This document shows, piece by piece, positions 53,530 through 62,713 of a stretch of 64,000 nucleotides of DNA. Where the stretch lies: contig CALAJV010000010.1 of the NCBI GenBank assembly GCA_937922805.1, forward strand, positions 372,001 to 436,000, in the 5' to 3' direction. Below the pieces are notes generated by a model. That model did not search any database and was not told where the DNA came from. It saw nothing but the letters and a program-made list of their open reading frames with translations. A program made the translations under genes and the position numbers. Within the stretch, counting starts at the first letter, position 1. Every line of letters begins with the position of its first letter. Origin of the DNA: an uncultured Acidimicrobiales bacterium. GTDB taxonomy: Bacteria > Actinomycetota > Acidimicrobiia > Acidimicrobiales > SZUA-35.

Positions 53530-54420
53530 CTAAGAGCCGTTTGGAACCCCAATCGTAGGATCGAGTGGCCCGAGATCGGGAACGTATGGGCTCGGCGGTG
53601 CTTCTAGTTCGCGTTTCTCGCCCAACCTAATCATGGCTGCGGTGTGAAGATTGAGTAGCGCAGGGGCATTGCCAGTTCTCGTACCCATGCTGAACCATTG
53701 TTTGTGGGCGTCGTGAGCTTCATTTACTGTTTCAGTGAATGTAGCTTGGTCACAGGCTCCGACTGCCCCGTACACCTTGAAATTTGGGATGACTCGATGG
53801 GCTAGTTCTTTGAAGAAGTCGCCGCGGCCTTGCACATCGGGGCCAGCGGCATCAAGGGCGGCGCGAAGAATCTGCTCCAATTCCGCTGGTTGTTCTATCG
53901 TTGCTCGATAGAGGCTAGCCCATGGTTCGTAGACCGGATTGGCCTCGGTCTGACCAGTGCCAAACGAAAACGAACGGAACAAAAGTAGGCGGTCAACAAC
54001 CGGTCCGTAGTCGAGATATACGGCCAACGCGAATGCATCCAACCATGACTGGTGAGTGGTGTATCTCACTGGGCCCGTGGTGCCGCTACCTACCATCGTT
54101 GGATGATCTGGGGGCTGGAAACCAACGGTCTCGCCGGGGGCAAGGCCGGCCATGGCGAAAATGTGCTCTTTGTAAAGTAATGAGTAGTGGAGATGAGTGC
54201 GGGCTAAATCGAAATCGTTTATTGCAATTGCGTACACGGCAACTCGGTAGTGAATCTCGGGAAGATTGTGAAATCCGAGCAACGTTCCGTTTAGCGCGAC
54301 CGTATTGTCCTCGAAGACCAACGAGCGCTGTTTTTCAAGACGATCTTGTTGAAATTGTAGGTGACGAGCCGCTTCGTCGTACTTGGCGTAGTGAGTTGGA
54401 GGTGTCATCATTGGTTTCAT
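53530..54420 (-). CDS. Imm49-like immunity protein candidate
   Basis: The 296-aa helical, soluble protein has the layout I associate with the Imm49 immunity family: HQSWLDAFALAVYLDYGPVV, YEPWASLYRATIEQP, a VIPNFKVYGAVGACDQATF block, then AHDAHKQWFS and a closing SPYVPDLGPLD that recalls the SDYLP end of Imm49. The match is from memory of the family pattern, not a search. ATG at 54420 follows a strong AGGAGGA; an upstream in-frame start at 54459 is rejected. It is divergent from the giant toxin-like gene, an unusual place for its cognate immunity gene. Confidence 0.6.
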   Translation of the reverse strand: MKPMMTPPTHYAKYDEAARHLQFQQDRLEKQRSLVFEDNTVALNGTLLGFHNLPEIHYRVAVYAIAINDFDLARTHLHYSLLYKEHIFAMAGLAPGETVGFQPPDHPTMVGSGTTGPVRYTTHQSWLDAFALAVYLDYGPVVDRLLLFRSFSFGTGQTEANPVYEPWASLYRATIEQPAELEQILRAALDAAGPDVQGRGDFFKELAHRVIPNFKVYGAVGACDQATFTETVNEAHDAHKQWFSMGTRTGNAPALLNLHTAAMIRLGEKRELEAPPSPYVPDLGPLDPTIGVPNGS

Positions 54421-54547
54421 TATGGCGTCCTCCTGTATTGGATCGTTACGAGGCAGCAATTCTTACCTCGATTTGTACCCATTCTTCTAGCTAGCGTTTC
54501 TAGCTGGTTCTTGTCTAAGTCTCCCGTAGGTTCGATCCATCCCCAAT

Positions 54548-54618
54548 GGGGACGAGTCCCCGGCACGGATACTCCTACTTGGGAGAGGCTTCGGGGGACA
54601 GCTCCCCATTCTCGTGCC
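54548..54618. other. Highly structured intergenic element (multi-branched RNA potential)
   Basis: Nested complementary arms lie in 71 bases: GGGGA/TCCCC (54548-54552 with 54557-54561), a closing stem GGCACG/CGTGCC (54562-54567 with 54613-54618), and inside it CTCC/GGAG (54572-54575 with 54582-54585) and GGGG/CCCC (54594-54597 with 54604-54607). No coding sense is seen. It could be a small RNA or a leader structure for the toxin-like gene. The strand is unknown. Confidence 0.45.
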
Positions 54619-54661
54619 CTAGCCATGTCCAGTAAGGTGATGACTAGTTAGTTGGTCGATT

Positions 54662-54688
54662 GCGCAGCAGACATTAAACAAGCTGCGC
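54662..54688 (+). repeat. Inverted repeat just upstream of the giant toxin-like gene
   Basis: GCGCAGC (54662-54668) and GCTGCGC (54682-54688) are perfect complements with a 13-base AT-rich loop, ending 21 bases before the ATG at 54710. It could be an operator or an RNA hairpin that controls access to the start. Confidence 0.75.
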
Positions 54689-54709
54689 CGGACGTTGGGT
54701 AAGCGGGGC

Positions 54710-57700
54710 ATGAGCGGGCAAGTTAGCGCTAAAACTGAAGACCTAGAGGTGTTCTTCACCCACGGGGAGGGTTACTACAACTCTCTGGAGGCCACATTAG
54801 AGCGGGTGGTAGCGCAACAGGCTCAAACGCGAGCAACCACGGGCCACAGCGTTGGAACCAACTCGGCCACTCCGTTCCGGGAGCTACTCTCAAAAGCGGT
54901 CGTTAACAGTGCTTTTGTCGAAGAGATCTTTATTGCTCTGGTCAACTACGGCGAGGGTCAAAATGTAAAGGTTGCCTCGGCCGAAAAAGTCGACATGACG
55001 CTGGAAGAAGTTGGGTTGGCAGTTGGCGACGTCACCTTTGGTGAAGGTGACGAAGGCACCGCGGCCGAGCAGCTGGCCCAAGCAGCAGCGATTGCGAGGG
55101 CCCGAGGTGATCACGATGAAGCTGAGTCGCTGCTGGCGCAGGCTGCGCAAGCTCAGACTATCGAAGATCTGATTGCGGCGGGGGCTAGCGAGCAGTCTGC
55201 TGAGGTGCTTGCCGCTGGTCCACCGGAAATGGTTGAAGCGGTGATGGCAGGCGAAATCAACGCCTACGTAGCCAGCCAAATTCCGCAACTTGAACCGTGG
55301 TTGCAAGACCAAGTGGTATCGGGTGAAATGAGCTTCGCCGCCGCTCGGCGGGTTGACAATGCAGGCATCGCTGACAACGAAGGCGTGGCCCTCGCTGTCA
55401 TCAACGGTGACCTCACCGCGACCCAGGCCATTGCCATGGCCGACTATCCAAATAGCGTCATCGACGACGTGTTGAACGGTGATGTATCACTCGAGTTGGT
55501 TTCCGAAGTGATGAGCGGTCCATTCGCGGCCCGCGATGCCGCAGGCGACGGCGACTACGACCGAGCCGCAGTGTTAACCATGAGCCCCGAAGTTCAGTCG
55601 GCCTATACCGTTGGCCAGTATTTTGACGCCATCTTCGATGACGACAAAATAAACGACATGGACGACAAAATCGACCTCTTGGCCCAGCCAGGCGGCATGG
55701 ACGGACTTCGAGACCGAATTGCAAGCGAATACGGTCTCGAAGGTTCAGCCCTCGATCAAGCAGTCGCCGATGTTGAAATTGCGATTGGCTACTACGCCGA
55801 TCCAGACAATCTTGATGCGCTAATAGCTATGGACGACGGGAACGCTAAGAACCCAAACAACGACTGGAAAGCCGAAGGGGCTGACGCCATTCTGCGAACC
55901 GCCCACTTGACATTCGACTCTGACAGTGCAGCCGGTGCTCATGTGCGGTCTCTTGCTATCGAAGACTACGTGGCCGATCAAGGCACCGGTTTCAGCGGTG
56001 GCGACCTCCGAGATGAGTTTAACGGTGAGGGCAAGCTGGGCGAAGTAACGCTTACTGATCAGCAGGATCTAATGGAAGCCTTCGTAGCGTTCAATGTCGC
56101 CGAGGTAAAGCTCGACGCCGAAGCCGGATACCCGCTTCCTCAGGAGGGCCAAGGTCTGATCAATCTCAACGACGTCGCCTTTTGGGCTGAGCGGCACGGC
56201 GACGACAATCAGGCATTTCGCGATATGGCCGCCGCCACCTACGCTGATCAAGCGGTCGATCTTCAGCTGGGATCACCCGATGACTACTCGAGCAACATGC
56301 TGGCGGCAGTTCTGAGCGCAAGTGCGTTGTTCATGTATAGTCCAGAGGATCGTCCAGACTTTGTCGCCACCATGGACGGCGTCCGAGAGGTACCCCTGGG
56401 CGACGGTACGGTCGGCGTATTCTCAGAATCAGCGCTGTTTGGAAACGCTCTGTCGCTGGACAAGGTATTCGATGAGGCATCGTCAAACGGAAGCTACTCG
56501 ATCCCGCATTTTTGGTTCGACTATGATCAGCGTCGAGACATCGTGGCCCAAACGATGGAAGCAATGGTTGATCAGGCTCCGCCGGGAGTCACCCTAGGTG
56601 ATGGGCATAGCAATTTCGTTACGGCAGTCTTTTCTACTGCCTCCCCAGATGCCTACCGGCAACGAGGCGATGAAGTAAATCCCAACTCAGCTCCCACTTT
56701 TGACACAACCTTTACCCGATCGATGGCGGGACTTCTAGCGCTCAACGCCAATCCGGGCGACGCTAATGCCCAAGAGAGTGAAACGGTTCGGCTAGAAGAA
56801 ATCTTGCTCGACCCAAATGGGATTTCGCTTCTAACCAACACCCAAGGGTATGAGCACGCTCGAGTAGACGCCGAAACTCGATCCCAGCTTGTGTACACGA
56901 CGCTGTTTGGTCGATACGAGACAGAGACCCTTGACTCCGAAGTTTCCCGCTGGACGGTCGAAGATTTCCACGATGGGACCGTCGAAGCCGATTACAACGT
57001 AGACGTTGCTCGGAACGCGACGTTTGCCATGACTGGGCAGCCGCTTACGTCGGCTGAAGAAGCTCAGATTCGGGAAATAACGCTGGCCGACCAAGACAAA
57101 GATTTCGACGATCAGCTTTTTGGGTTCAACACCGACACCAATGCCAACATGCGAGCCCAGCTAATAGTTCTGGCCCTTGACCACGGTTGGGACGCCGACA
57201 CGATCGGGGAGACCGACAACGGTTGGGAAAACCCGACCGTCAACCAGGCATATTTGGAACGGATTGCCGAAGTAAATATAAACGGCGGAGAACCACTAAC
57301 CGACGAGCAGAAAGCCCGTCTAGCTGAAATCGTTACCGACGATAACGCGTCGAGGGTATTGGGCCTCGAGTCGGAATTTCAGTACGGCGACATGGTTCGA
57401 GTGCTCGAAAAAGTCATTATTGGCGACTGGACCGTCGATACGTTCAATGATGACTTTGGTGATGGCGACCTCATTCTAAATCCTGCGTTGAACTCGCTCT
57501 TCGCTAACGATGGCTTCGATCTGTACTCGCCTGACGGAGCGATTGGATCGCAACTAGTTGGACTCGAAGGCGACACCGAATCCTTTGTCTTTACCGCTTT
57601 ACAGATCGACCCCGATGGTCCCCAAGCGGCCGCGGCGAGGGCCATTATCGACCGGATCGAAACTGAGGGCCAGTTTGCCGATGCGGCGTCGCTTGAGGCT

Positions 57701-60481
57701 GTGCCAGTGCAGCTCAACTTTGGCGACGGAAACCGGGGCACAATTGTTCTGTTCAAAGTTCTCGATGAAAACGGCAAACCACTTGGGCTCGTAGACCAAC
57801 AAGGTTTTTACTACAACGACTCTCAACATTGGTGGAAAGAGACAACCCTGCCTCGGGCCGCAGTGACGGTTCCGACCGTGCTTGGCGGGCAAAAGGTCAG
57901 CGATCTTGAATTCGGCCACGGCGACGAACCAAGCTTTCACGTCTTCAAGACCGAAGACTTCGACGGACCTGGAGTATTCGAGTACGTCGTCACCGGTATT
58001 GGTGTTGTCGGGGGTGTCGTCCTCATCGTCGGAAGTGCCGGAACGGCAACGCCGCTGGTCATGGGAACTGGCTTCGCTCTGGTTGCCACCGCCAGCGGCT
58101 ACCAGATCATCAAGAGCGTTGATGAGCTACAAGGCCACGCCAGTCGGGGCGGAAGCTACAGCTTGAGCGACCCGTATGCTCGAGGGGCTTGGATCAATAT
58201 CGGAGCAAATGCGTTCGCGATCGCCACTGCTGGTACTACTGCGTTGAGCTCAACTGGGGTACGAGGTTTCGCCATCGTCGGTCCCAACGGTGTGGCTCAG
58301 CCAACGACCGCGGTTACTAGATTTAACCGAGTCGGCGGCTGGGTTGGCAATGCCGCTGACGGGTACGACGTGTGGGGAATCATCTCGAATCCAGACCTCT
58401 CAGACGGTGAAAAGGTATGGGCCCTAACCCAGATGGGTCTCTGGGCCGCCCCCGGCTTCATCGCTAGCAACTTGGTGACCTCGAACGGGGGTCCAACCGG
58501 TCCCGAGGTGCCAAACCCCGATGGCACCCGCATCGATGCGTTCGACCCGGCCTCCCAAGGGCTCTCACAAACAGACTTCAACCGGTTGAAAGGCCAGACA
58601 TTCTCCGACTTCCTGGCTGATTACGCTGACACATACCCCAACGGTGCGCTTTCGACCGAGCATCTGCGAGGCAGGTTCCTTCGGGGCGAGCGCATAAATC
58701 CAAATGGTCGAAGTCCAAAGTTTGTTCACACAGTCGAACCGCCATCAACAGTTCGAGCACCACAGGTAGAAGGGGCCGAGCTAGTTCTGATCCCTACCGT
58801 TGGAGAACATCCAACGTTTGATGCTGCTGCCGCCGCCCGAGTCAACGACCCGAGTAGACCAGAGCTAACCCAACAGCAAAAAGTCGATGCGAGCCGAGCG
58901 CTCGGCGAGGTCGGCGGAGAAGTTGCCATCGTAAACTTCGTTACCGAACGGTTCGGCCCTGATGCCAAACTCACCACCTTGGACGGCCAACCGATTGACC
59001 TTAGCGCTGCTGGAATTGGCGACTTTAATCAAGACGGAGCATTAGGGGGTACGGGCCAATTCGATCAGGCGGTACTTGTAGAAGTTGATGGCCAAACCTA
59101 CGTGTTGCTGAATGAAGCCAAGGGAGGTTCCGGAAACTTCTCGACCCGAAAGATCAACGGTCAAGAGTTCGAACAAGGAACCTGGGAACATACCCAATCG
59201 ACGCTCGATGACATGGCAGATGTCAACCCGGAAGCTGCTGCGCTGATAGAAGACGCGATAGCGAACGGCACACTCATCTACACCACATCGCGAGTAGCCC
59301 TCGACTCGAACGGAAACGTGACGTCGATTCGAGTGAACGAGTTCGACGTAACCGGATACGGGTCGCCATCGAGTGGCGCTGCTGACGGAACTGTCTCGGT
59401 GGCGGCGAATGCTACTGGTGGTTCCGGCGGACCCGGCAGCCCGGGCGGGAGTGGCGCTACCACAACAGCCAATCTGGCCGATGGCCCAATTGAGGTAGAC
59501 GGGGTCCCATTCAATCAAGATCAACGGTTGACGGCAGAACAACAAGTACAGGTTGAGCAGTCGTCAACCTTCCAAACTAACGGCATGGCCACGGCCGATA
59601 TCAACGGGTTCTTGGCTACACCACAGGGCCAACAGATGCTTGATGCCGCATCCCAAGCCGCTCCTGGTACTTCCGATACTGCTATCTACAGGCGAGTTCA
59701 AGGATGGTTGGAGTCTGGCGTGGAAGCTCCCACTACCGTTGCGGTGGATGAACCGCTAGTAAAGATCGTGCCGACCGGCGAGTCCATCTCGGCCTACTCT
59801 CCCTACTTTGCTCCGCTATCGGCGCTGCAAGCAGCCGAGGCCGAAGGGGTTTCGCTGGCCGACTATCTAGGATTGCCAGCTGGGAGTCATGCCCCACAGT
59901 ACGACCTTTACGTGATTATGCCAGTAGATCAAGGTGCAGTTGGATTTGAATCAACCATTGCTCCAACCACTGAATTGGATGGTCTCATTCAAACCACCGG
60001 AGGCGGAACACAAATAGTTGTGCCCGACCGAAGCCAGTTCACTGAGCCGGTCAGGCTAGCCACCCTTCCTGAATCCGGTCCGCTACCCGATATCGAGTTA
60101 CCAGAGTCAGTGTGGGAGTTGGGTCCTACGCTGCGAGGCACGGTCGTTCAAAATTCACTAGGAGTAACTGACTATCGGGAATGGGACTCGGCTGGCGCCG
60201 AGTTCGGCGGAGACGTGAACATTGATTTCGTTCGGGGCGACAATGTTGTCGCTGTTGTTTCGGTCGACCCGGCAAGTTCGACAGCCCAAACCCGGATGGA
60301 ACGAAAAATCGACGCGCTGGCAGCCGAAGGGCACACGATCGAGATTTCTGGCGCTGTCACTGTTGAAGCCAATGTGACGCTAGATATTAGGGTTCCTGAA
60401 GGCCAAGCGGCCGAACTTTCTTCGCTGGTCCTTTACGGCCAGCAACAAGGCATTACTGTACAGATCGTAGAGTTCCCATGA
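54710..60481 (+). CDS. Giant multi-module polymorphic-toxin-like protein
   Basis: About 1,923 aa from ATG 54710 (a TTG at 54695 is an alternative). Regions: 1-~1080 unique, acidic and mostly helical, no signal peptide; ~1088-1275 hydrophobic stretches and YARGAWINIG, resembling DUF4781; ~1398-1550 a PD-(D/E)xK-like nuclease module with E1404, D1452 (QFDQAVL), E1469-A-K1471 (NEAKGG) and QGTWEHTQ; a Gly-rich hinge; ~1681-1782 a module with KIVPTGESISAYSPYF and YDLYVIMPVDQGAVGFES; ~1805-1923 a module ending in LDIRVPEG...GQQQGITVQIVEFP, which resembles C-terminal nuclease toxins of contact-dependent systems. Its expected Lys and Glu appear as Val1850 and Gln1814. The stop overlaps the next gene by ATGA. 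Family calls are by eye; the secretion route is unknown. Confidence 0.65.
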   Translation: MSGQVSAKTEDLEVFFTHGEGYYNSLEATLERVVAQQAQTRATTGHSVGTNSATPFRELLSKAVVNSAFVEEIFIALVNYGEGQNVKVASAEKVDMTLEEVGLAVGDVTFGEGDEGTAAEQLAQAAAIARARGDHDEAESLLAQAAQAQTIEDLIAAGASEQSAEVLAAGPPEMVEAVMAGEINAYVASQIPQLEPWLQDQVVSGEMSFAAARRVDNAGIADNEGVALAVINGDLTATQAIAMADYPNSVIDDVLNGDVSLELVSEVMSGPFAARDAAGDGDYDRAAVLTMSPEVQSAYTVGQYFDAIFDDDKINDMDDKIDLLAQPGGMDGLRDRIASEYGLEGSALDQAVADVEIAIGYYADPDNLDALIAMDDGNAKNPNNDWKAEGADAILRTAHLTFDSDSAAGAHVRSLAIEDYVADQGTGFSGGDLRDEFNGEGKLGEVTLTDQQDLMEAFVAFNVAEVKLDAEAGYPLPQEGQGLINLNDVAFWAERHGDDNQAFRDMAAATYADQAVDLQLGSPDDYSSNMLAAVLSASALFMYSPEDRPDFVATMDGVREVPLGDGTVGVFSESALFGNALSLDKVFDEASSNGSYSIPHFWFDYDQRRDIVAQTMEAMVDQAPPGVTLGDGHSNFVTAVFSTASPDAYRQRGDEVNPNSAPTFDTTFTRSMAGLLALNANPGDANAQESETVRLEEILLDPNGISLLTNTQGYEHARVDAETRSQLVYTTLFGRYETETLDSEVSRWTVEDFHDGTVEADYNVDVARNATFAMTGQPLTSAEEAQIREITLADQDKDFDDQLFGFNTDTNANMRAQLIVLALDHGWDADTIGETDNGWENPTVNQAYLERIAEVNINGGEPLTDEQKARLAEIVTDDNASRVLGLESEFQYGDMVRVLEKVIIGDWTVDTFNDDFGDGDLILNPALNSLFANDGFDLYSPDGAIGSQLVGLEGDTESFVFTALQIDPDGPQAAAARAIIDRIETEGQFADAASLEAVPVQLNFGDGNRGTIVLFKVLDENGKPLGLVDQQGFYYNDSQHWWKETTLPRAAVTVPTVLGGQKVSDLEFGHGDEPSFHVFKTEDFDGPGVFEYVVTGIGVVGGVVLIVGSAGTATPLVMGTGFALVATASGYQIIKSVDELQGHASRGGSYSLSDPYARGAWINIGANAFAIATAGTTALSSTGVRGFAIVGPNGVAQPTTAVTRFNRVGGWVGNAADGYDVWGIISNPDLSDGEKVWALTQMGLWAAPGFIASNLVTSNGGPTGPEVPNPDGTRIDAFDPASQGLSQTDFNRLKGQTFSDFLADYADTYPNGALSTEHLRGRFLRGERINPNGRSPKFVHTVEPPSTVRAPQVEGAELVLIPTVGEHPTFDAAAAARVNDPSRPELTQQQKVDASRALGEVGGEVAIVNFVTERFGPDAKLTTLDGQPIDLSAAGIGDFNQDGALGGTGQFDQAVLVEVDGQTYVLLNEAKGGSGNFSTRKINGQEFEQGTWEHTQSTLDDMADVNPEAAALIEDAIANGTLIYTTSRVALDSNGNVTSIRVNEFDVTGYGSPSSGAADGTVSVAANATGGSGGPGSPGGSGATTTANLADGPIEVDGVPFNQDQRLTAEQQVQVEQSSTFQTNGMATADINGFLATPQGQQMLDAASQAAPGTSDTAIYRRVQGWLESGVEAPTTVAVDEPLVKIVPTGESISAYSPYFAPLSALQAAEAEGVSLADYLGLPAGSHAPQYDLYVIMPVDQGAVGFESTIAPTTELDGLIQTTGGGTQIVVPDRSQFTEPVRLATLPESGPLPDIELPESVWELGPTLRGTVVQNSLGVTDYREWDSAGAEFGGDVNIDFVRGDNVVAVVSVDPASSTAQTRMERKIDALAAEGHTIEISGAVTVEANVTLDIRVPEGQAAELSSLVLYGQQQGITVQIVEFP

Positions 60482-61653
60482 TCCTCACCTATGTTTGTTT
60501 CGAACCTAACTCGCTGAGCCCTCGGTCATTTGTCGACCTCATAACCGGCCAAGCCTTGGGGTTTACCCCTACCGTGCTTCGATCAGACCAGGTCGGTCGA
60601 GATACTGAGCTCGCCTTTGATGAACGATCACGGAACGCATTGGCGGCGGAAACTCAGTCGGCATGGGCCAGAGTCGAGGGTCCGGACGGGTCGTTGCAGC
60701 TTCTTGAAATGGGTCGGTGGCCACTTCAAGTGATGATTCTCACTACTCAGGATCTGCCGCCAAGAGACTTTCTGGACGCTGCATCGGCCTACGACGGATT
60801 TACAACGTGGGTTGTTGGTGACGGCGAAGACATGTTTTGGCAGTCGGCTGATCAGACCAACACCTACGACGTGCATGGTCTTAATTGGGAGCATCTACCG
60901 ACAATCAACGACCCAATTTTCGATCGACCTAAGATCGATACGTCTGCAAATCCCGGACGGGGAACACCGATTCCAGGAATGTGGCTTTGGGCTGGAGCTG
61001 AAGTTTGCTTCGGACCAGGAGCCTTCAAAATTTTCGATCGACTCAAGGTGCTAGAGGTTCCGTGTCTGCAGATGGTGGAGCGCCACGACAGCTCAGTGGT
61101 CGTCAGTTTCTATCAAGTTGGAGACGACGTACCTACCATCCGGGCTGCACAGCAAGCCTTGCGTTCATGGCTTGACTACGACGGTGTCGAAGTAAAGGCA
61201 GACCGCCTTGCTGGCCTATTTCGCGCTAAACCTTCAACCAACGGTCCGACCCAAGACGAGGCCACAGACCGTGCAGTCGCCGAAGCTGACATTTCCGGCG
61301 AGCTGGAATCATGGTCCAGGCTGTACGCCGTCACTGACATGTTGGAGCAAGTCATCGCTCGTTATGCGGCCGCCCCGGCCGTCCGCCTATTGGCGGCCAC
61401 GTTGGTACCGATCATTTCCGATATCAAGGCCGGTCGAATAACGAAACCCATCGGTGTCGATCGATACCCGAGCATGATCCACCTCGAAAACGAGACAAAC
61501 TTCGCCGACTACGTCGACGTAGTAAACGCCCACAGCGAATTTCGGGAGCAAGTAACCGTTGGAGGGGTGCTGACATCCGAGGAAGCAACAATCCTCGAAC
61601 AGATGCGACTACGCCGAGCCCAGCGCGAGGGGAATCGACCAATCGACGGTTGA
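60478..61653 (+). CDS. Unrecognised protein, translationally coupled to the giant toxin; immunity candidate
   Basis: The 391-aa protein has no signal peptide and no domain I recognise. It contains GRGTPIPGMWLWAGAEVCFG and a helical C-terminal half with MLEQVIARYAAAPAVRLLAA. It starts 4 bp inside the giant gene (ATGA), the arrangement normally seen for toxin-immunity pairs, and is soluble and of moderate length, which fits an immunity protein. That role is inference from position only. Confidence 0.6.
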   Translation: MILTYVCFEPNSLSPRSFVDLITGQALGFTPTVLRSDQVGRDTELAFDERSRNALAAETQSAWARVEGPDGSLQLLEMGRWPLQVMILTTQDLPPRDFLDAASAYDGFTTWVVGDGEDMFWQSADQTNTYDVHGLNWEHLPTINDPIFDRPKIDTSANPGRGTPIPGMWLWAGAEVCFGPGAFKIFDRLKVLEVPCLQMVERHDSSVVVSFYQVGDDVPTIRAAQQALRSWLDYDGVEVKADRLAGLFRAKPSTNGPTQDEATDRAVAEADISGELESWSRLYAVTDMLEQVIARYAAAPAVRLLAATLVPIISDIKAGRITKPIGVDRYPSMIHLENETNFADYVDVVNAHSEFREQVTVGGVLTSEEATILEQMRLRRAQREGNRPIDG

Positions 61654-61746
61654 CGACAGATTCAATATTCGCTGGCTCGGTCTTCGAACTTCGACCATGA
61701 TGGTAGGCAGTTCACCAGGAAGCCAGCATATGGCGAGGGCAGCATT

Positions 61747-62709
61747 GTGCTTCACGCTCAACAAGTAAAGAAGTCGTTTGGTGACGTTGCGGCGTTGCGG
61801 GGGGTCGATCTCGACGTCGAACCAGGCCAAATCATTTCTTTGCTTGGGAGAAACGGAGCAGGCAAAACAACGCTACTTTCAATTGTCGCTGGCCTGGTTG
61901 CGCCGGATGAAGGAACGGTTCACATCGACGGCATCGATGTTTTAGCCGAACCGAATCGAGCGGCCCAGGTTCTCGGCATTGCACCCCAAGAAACGGGGAT
62001 CTATCCAGTGCTGACCGTTCGCGAAAACTTACACTTCTTTTGTGACCTTGCTGGAGTAGCCCGATCAGAGCGCCGAGGACGAAGCGAACAAATTGCTGAA
62101 CGACTCGACCTTGGTCCGCTACTCGAACGAAAAGGCAACGAACTTTCCGGCGGTGAAGCCCGCCGCCTACATACCGCCTGTTCGTTGGTTCATCAACCCA
62201 AGCTGCTAATGCTTGATGAGCCGACGGTTGGAGCCGATGTCGCCACCCGACAACAGTTAATCGAAGCGGTGAAGGAAATGGCAGATGACGGCGCCGCGGT
62301 GGTATACACCACTCACTATTTGCCCGAGGTCGAGGCGCTCGGGGCCGACATCGTGATAATTGACGATGGTCAAATTTTGGCTCGGGGAACTCAAGAGCAG
62401 CTGATCGCTGAACACCATCTTGGCGGCCTGCGGTTTACCGCCAGAGGTGGAGTTCCGTCCGAGGTTTTCGACGGATTAGATATTTTCGAGCGTGGTCAGT
62501 CAGGAGATAGCGGTGACGAGACCGAAAAAGATCAGACGTTCGTTGTCCCCGGAGATCTGACGATGGCTGGTTTGCTGGCCCGGTTTGGGGATCAGGCTCA
62601 CCGGCTGGTTTCTGTTGAGCGAAACTTGCCCGATTTAGAAACGGTCTTCCTAGCTGTTACTGGTAACGACCTTGCTGGCGATGATGTTGACGTTGAGGCA
62701 GGCAATTAG
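61747..62709 (+). CDS. ABC-2 exporter ATP-binding protein (DrrA-like)
   Basis: The 320-aa ATPase has Walker A GRNGAGKTTLLSIVAG, Q-loop APQETGIYPVLTV, signature ELSGGEARRLHTACSL, Walker B LLMLDEPTVGAD and switch TTHYL. The C-terminal extension of about 100 residues is typical of DrrA/NodI-type exporters. GTG at 61747 follows GAGGG. It is followed 4 bases past its stop by the permease gene. Confidence 0.93.
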   Translation: MLHAQQVKKSFGDVAALRGVDLDVEPGQIISLLGRNGAGKTTLLSIVAGLVAPDEGTVHIDGIDVLAEPNRAAQVLGIAPQETGIYPVLTVRENLHFFCDLAGVARSERRGRSEQIAERLDLGPLLERKGNELSGGEARRLHTACSLVHQPKLLMLDEPTVGADVATRQQLIEAVKEMADDGAAVVYTTHYLPEVEALGADIVIIDDGQILARGTQEQLIAEHHLGGLRFTARGGVPSEVFDGLDIFERGQSGDSGDETEKDQTFVVPGDLTMAGLLARFGDQAHRLVSVERNLPDLETVFLAVTGNDLAGDDVDVEAGN

Positions 62710-62713
62710 GGCG

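Noticed and set aside
53922..54494. Plus-strand open frame of 190 codons opposite the Imm49-like gene
   Set aside because: It is Arg-rich, lacks a domain and is covered by the minus-strand gene with a strong RBS.
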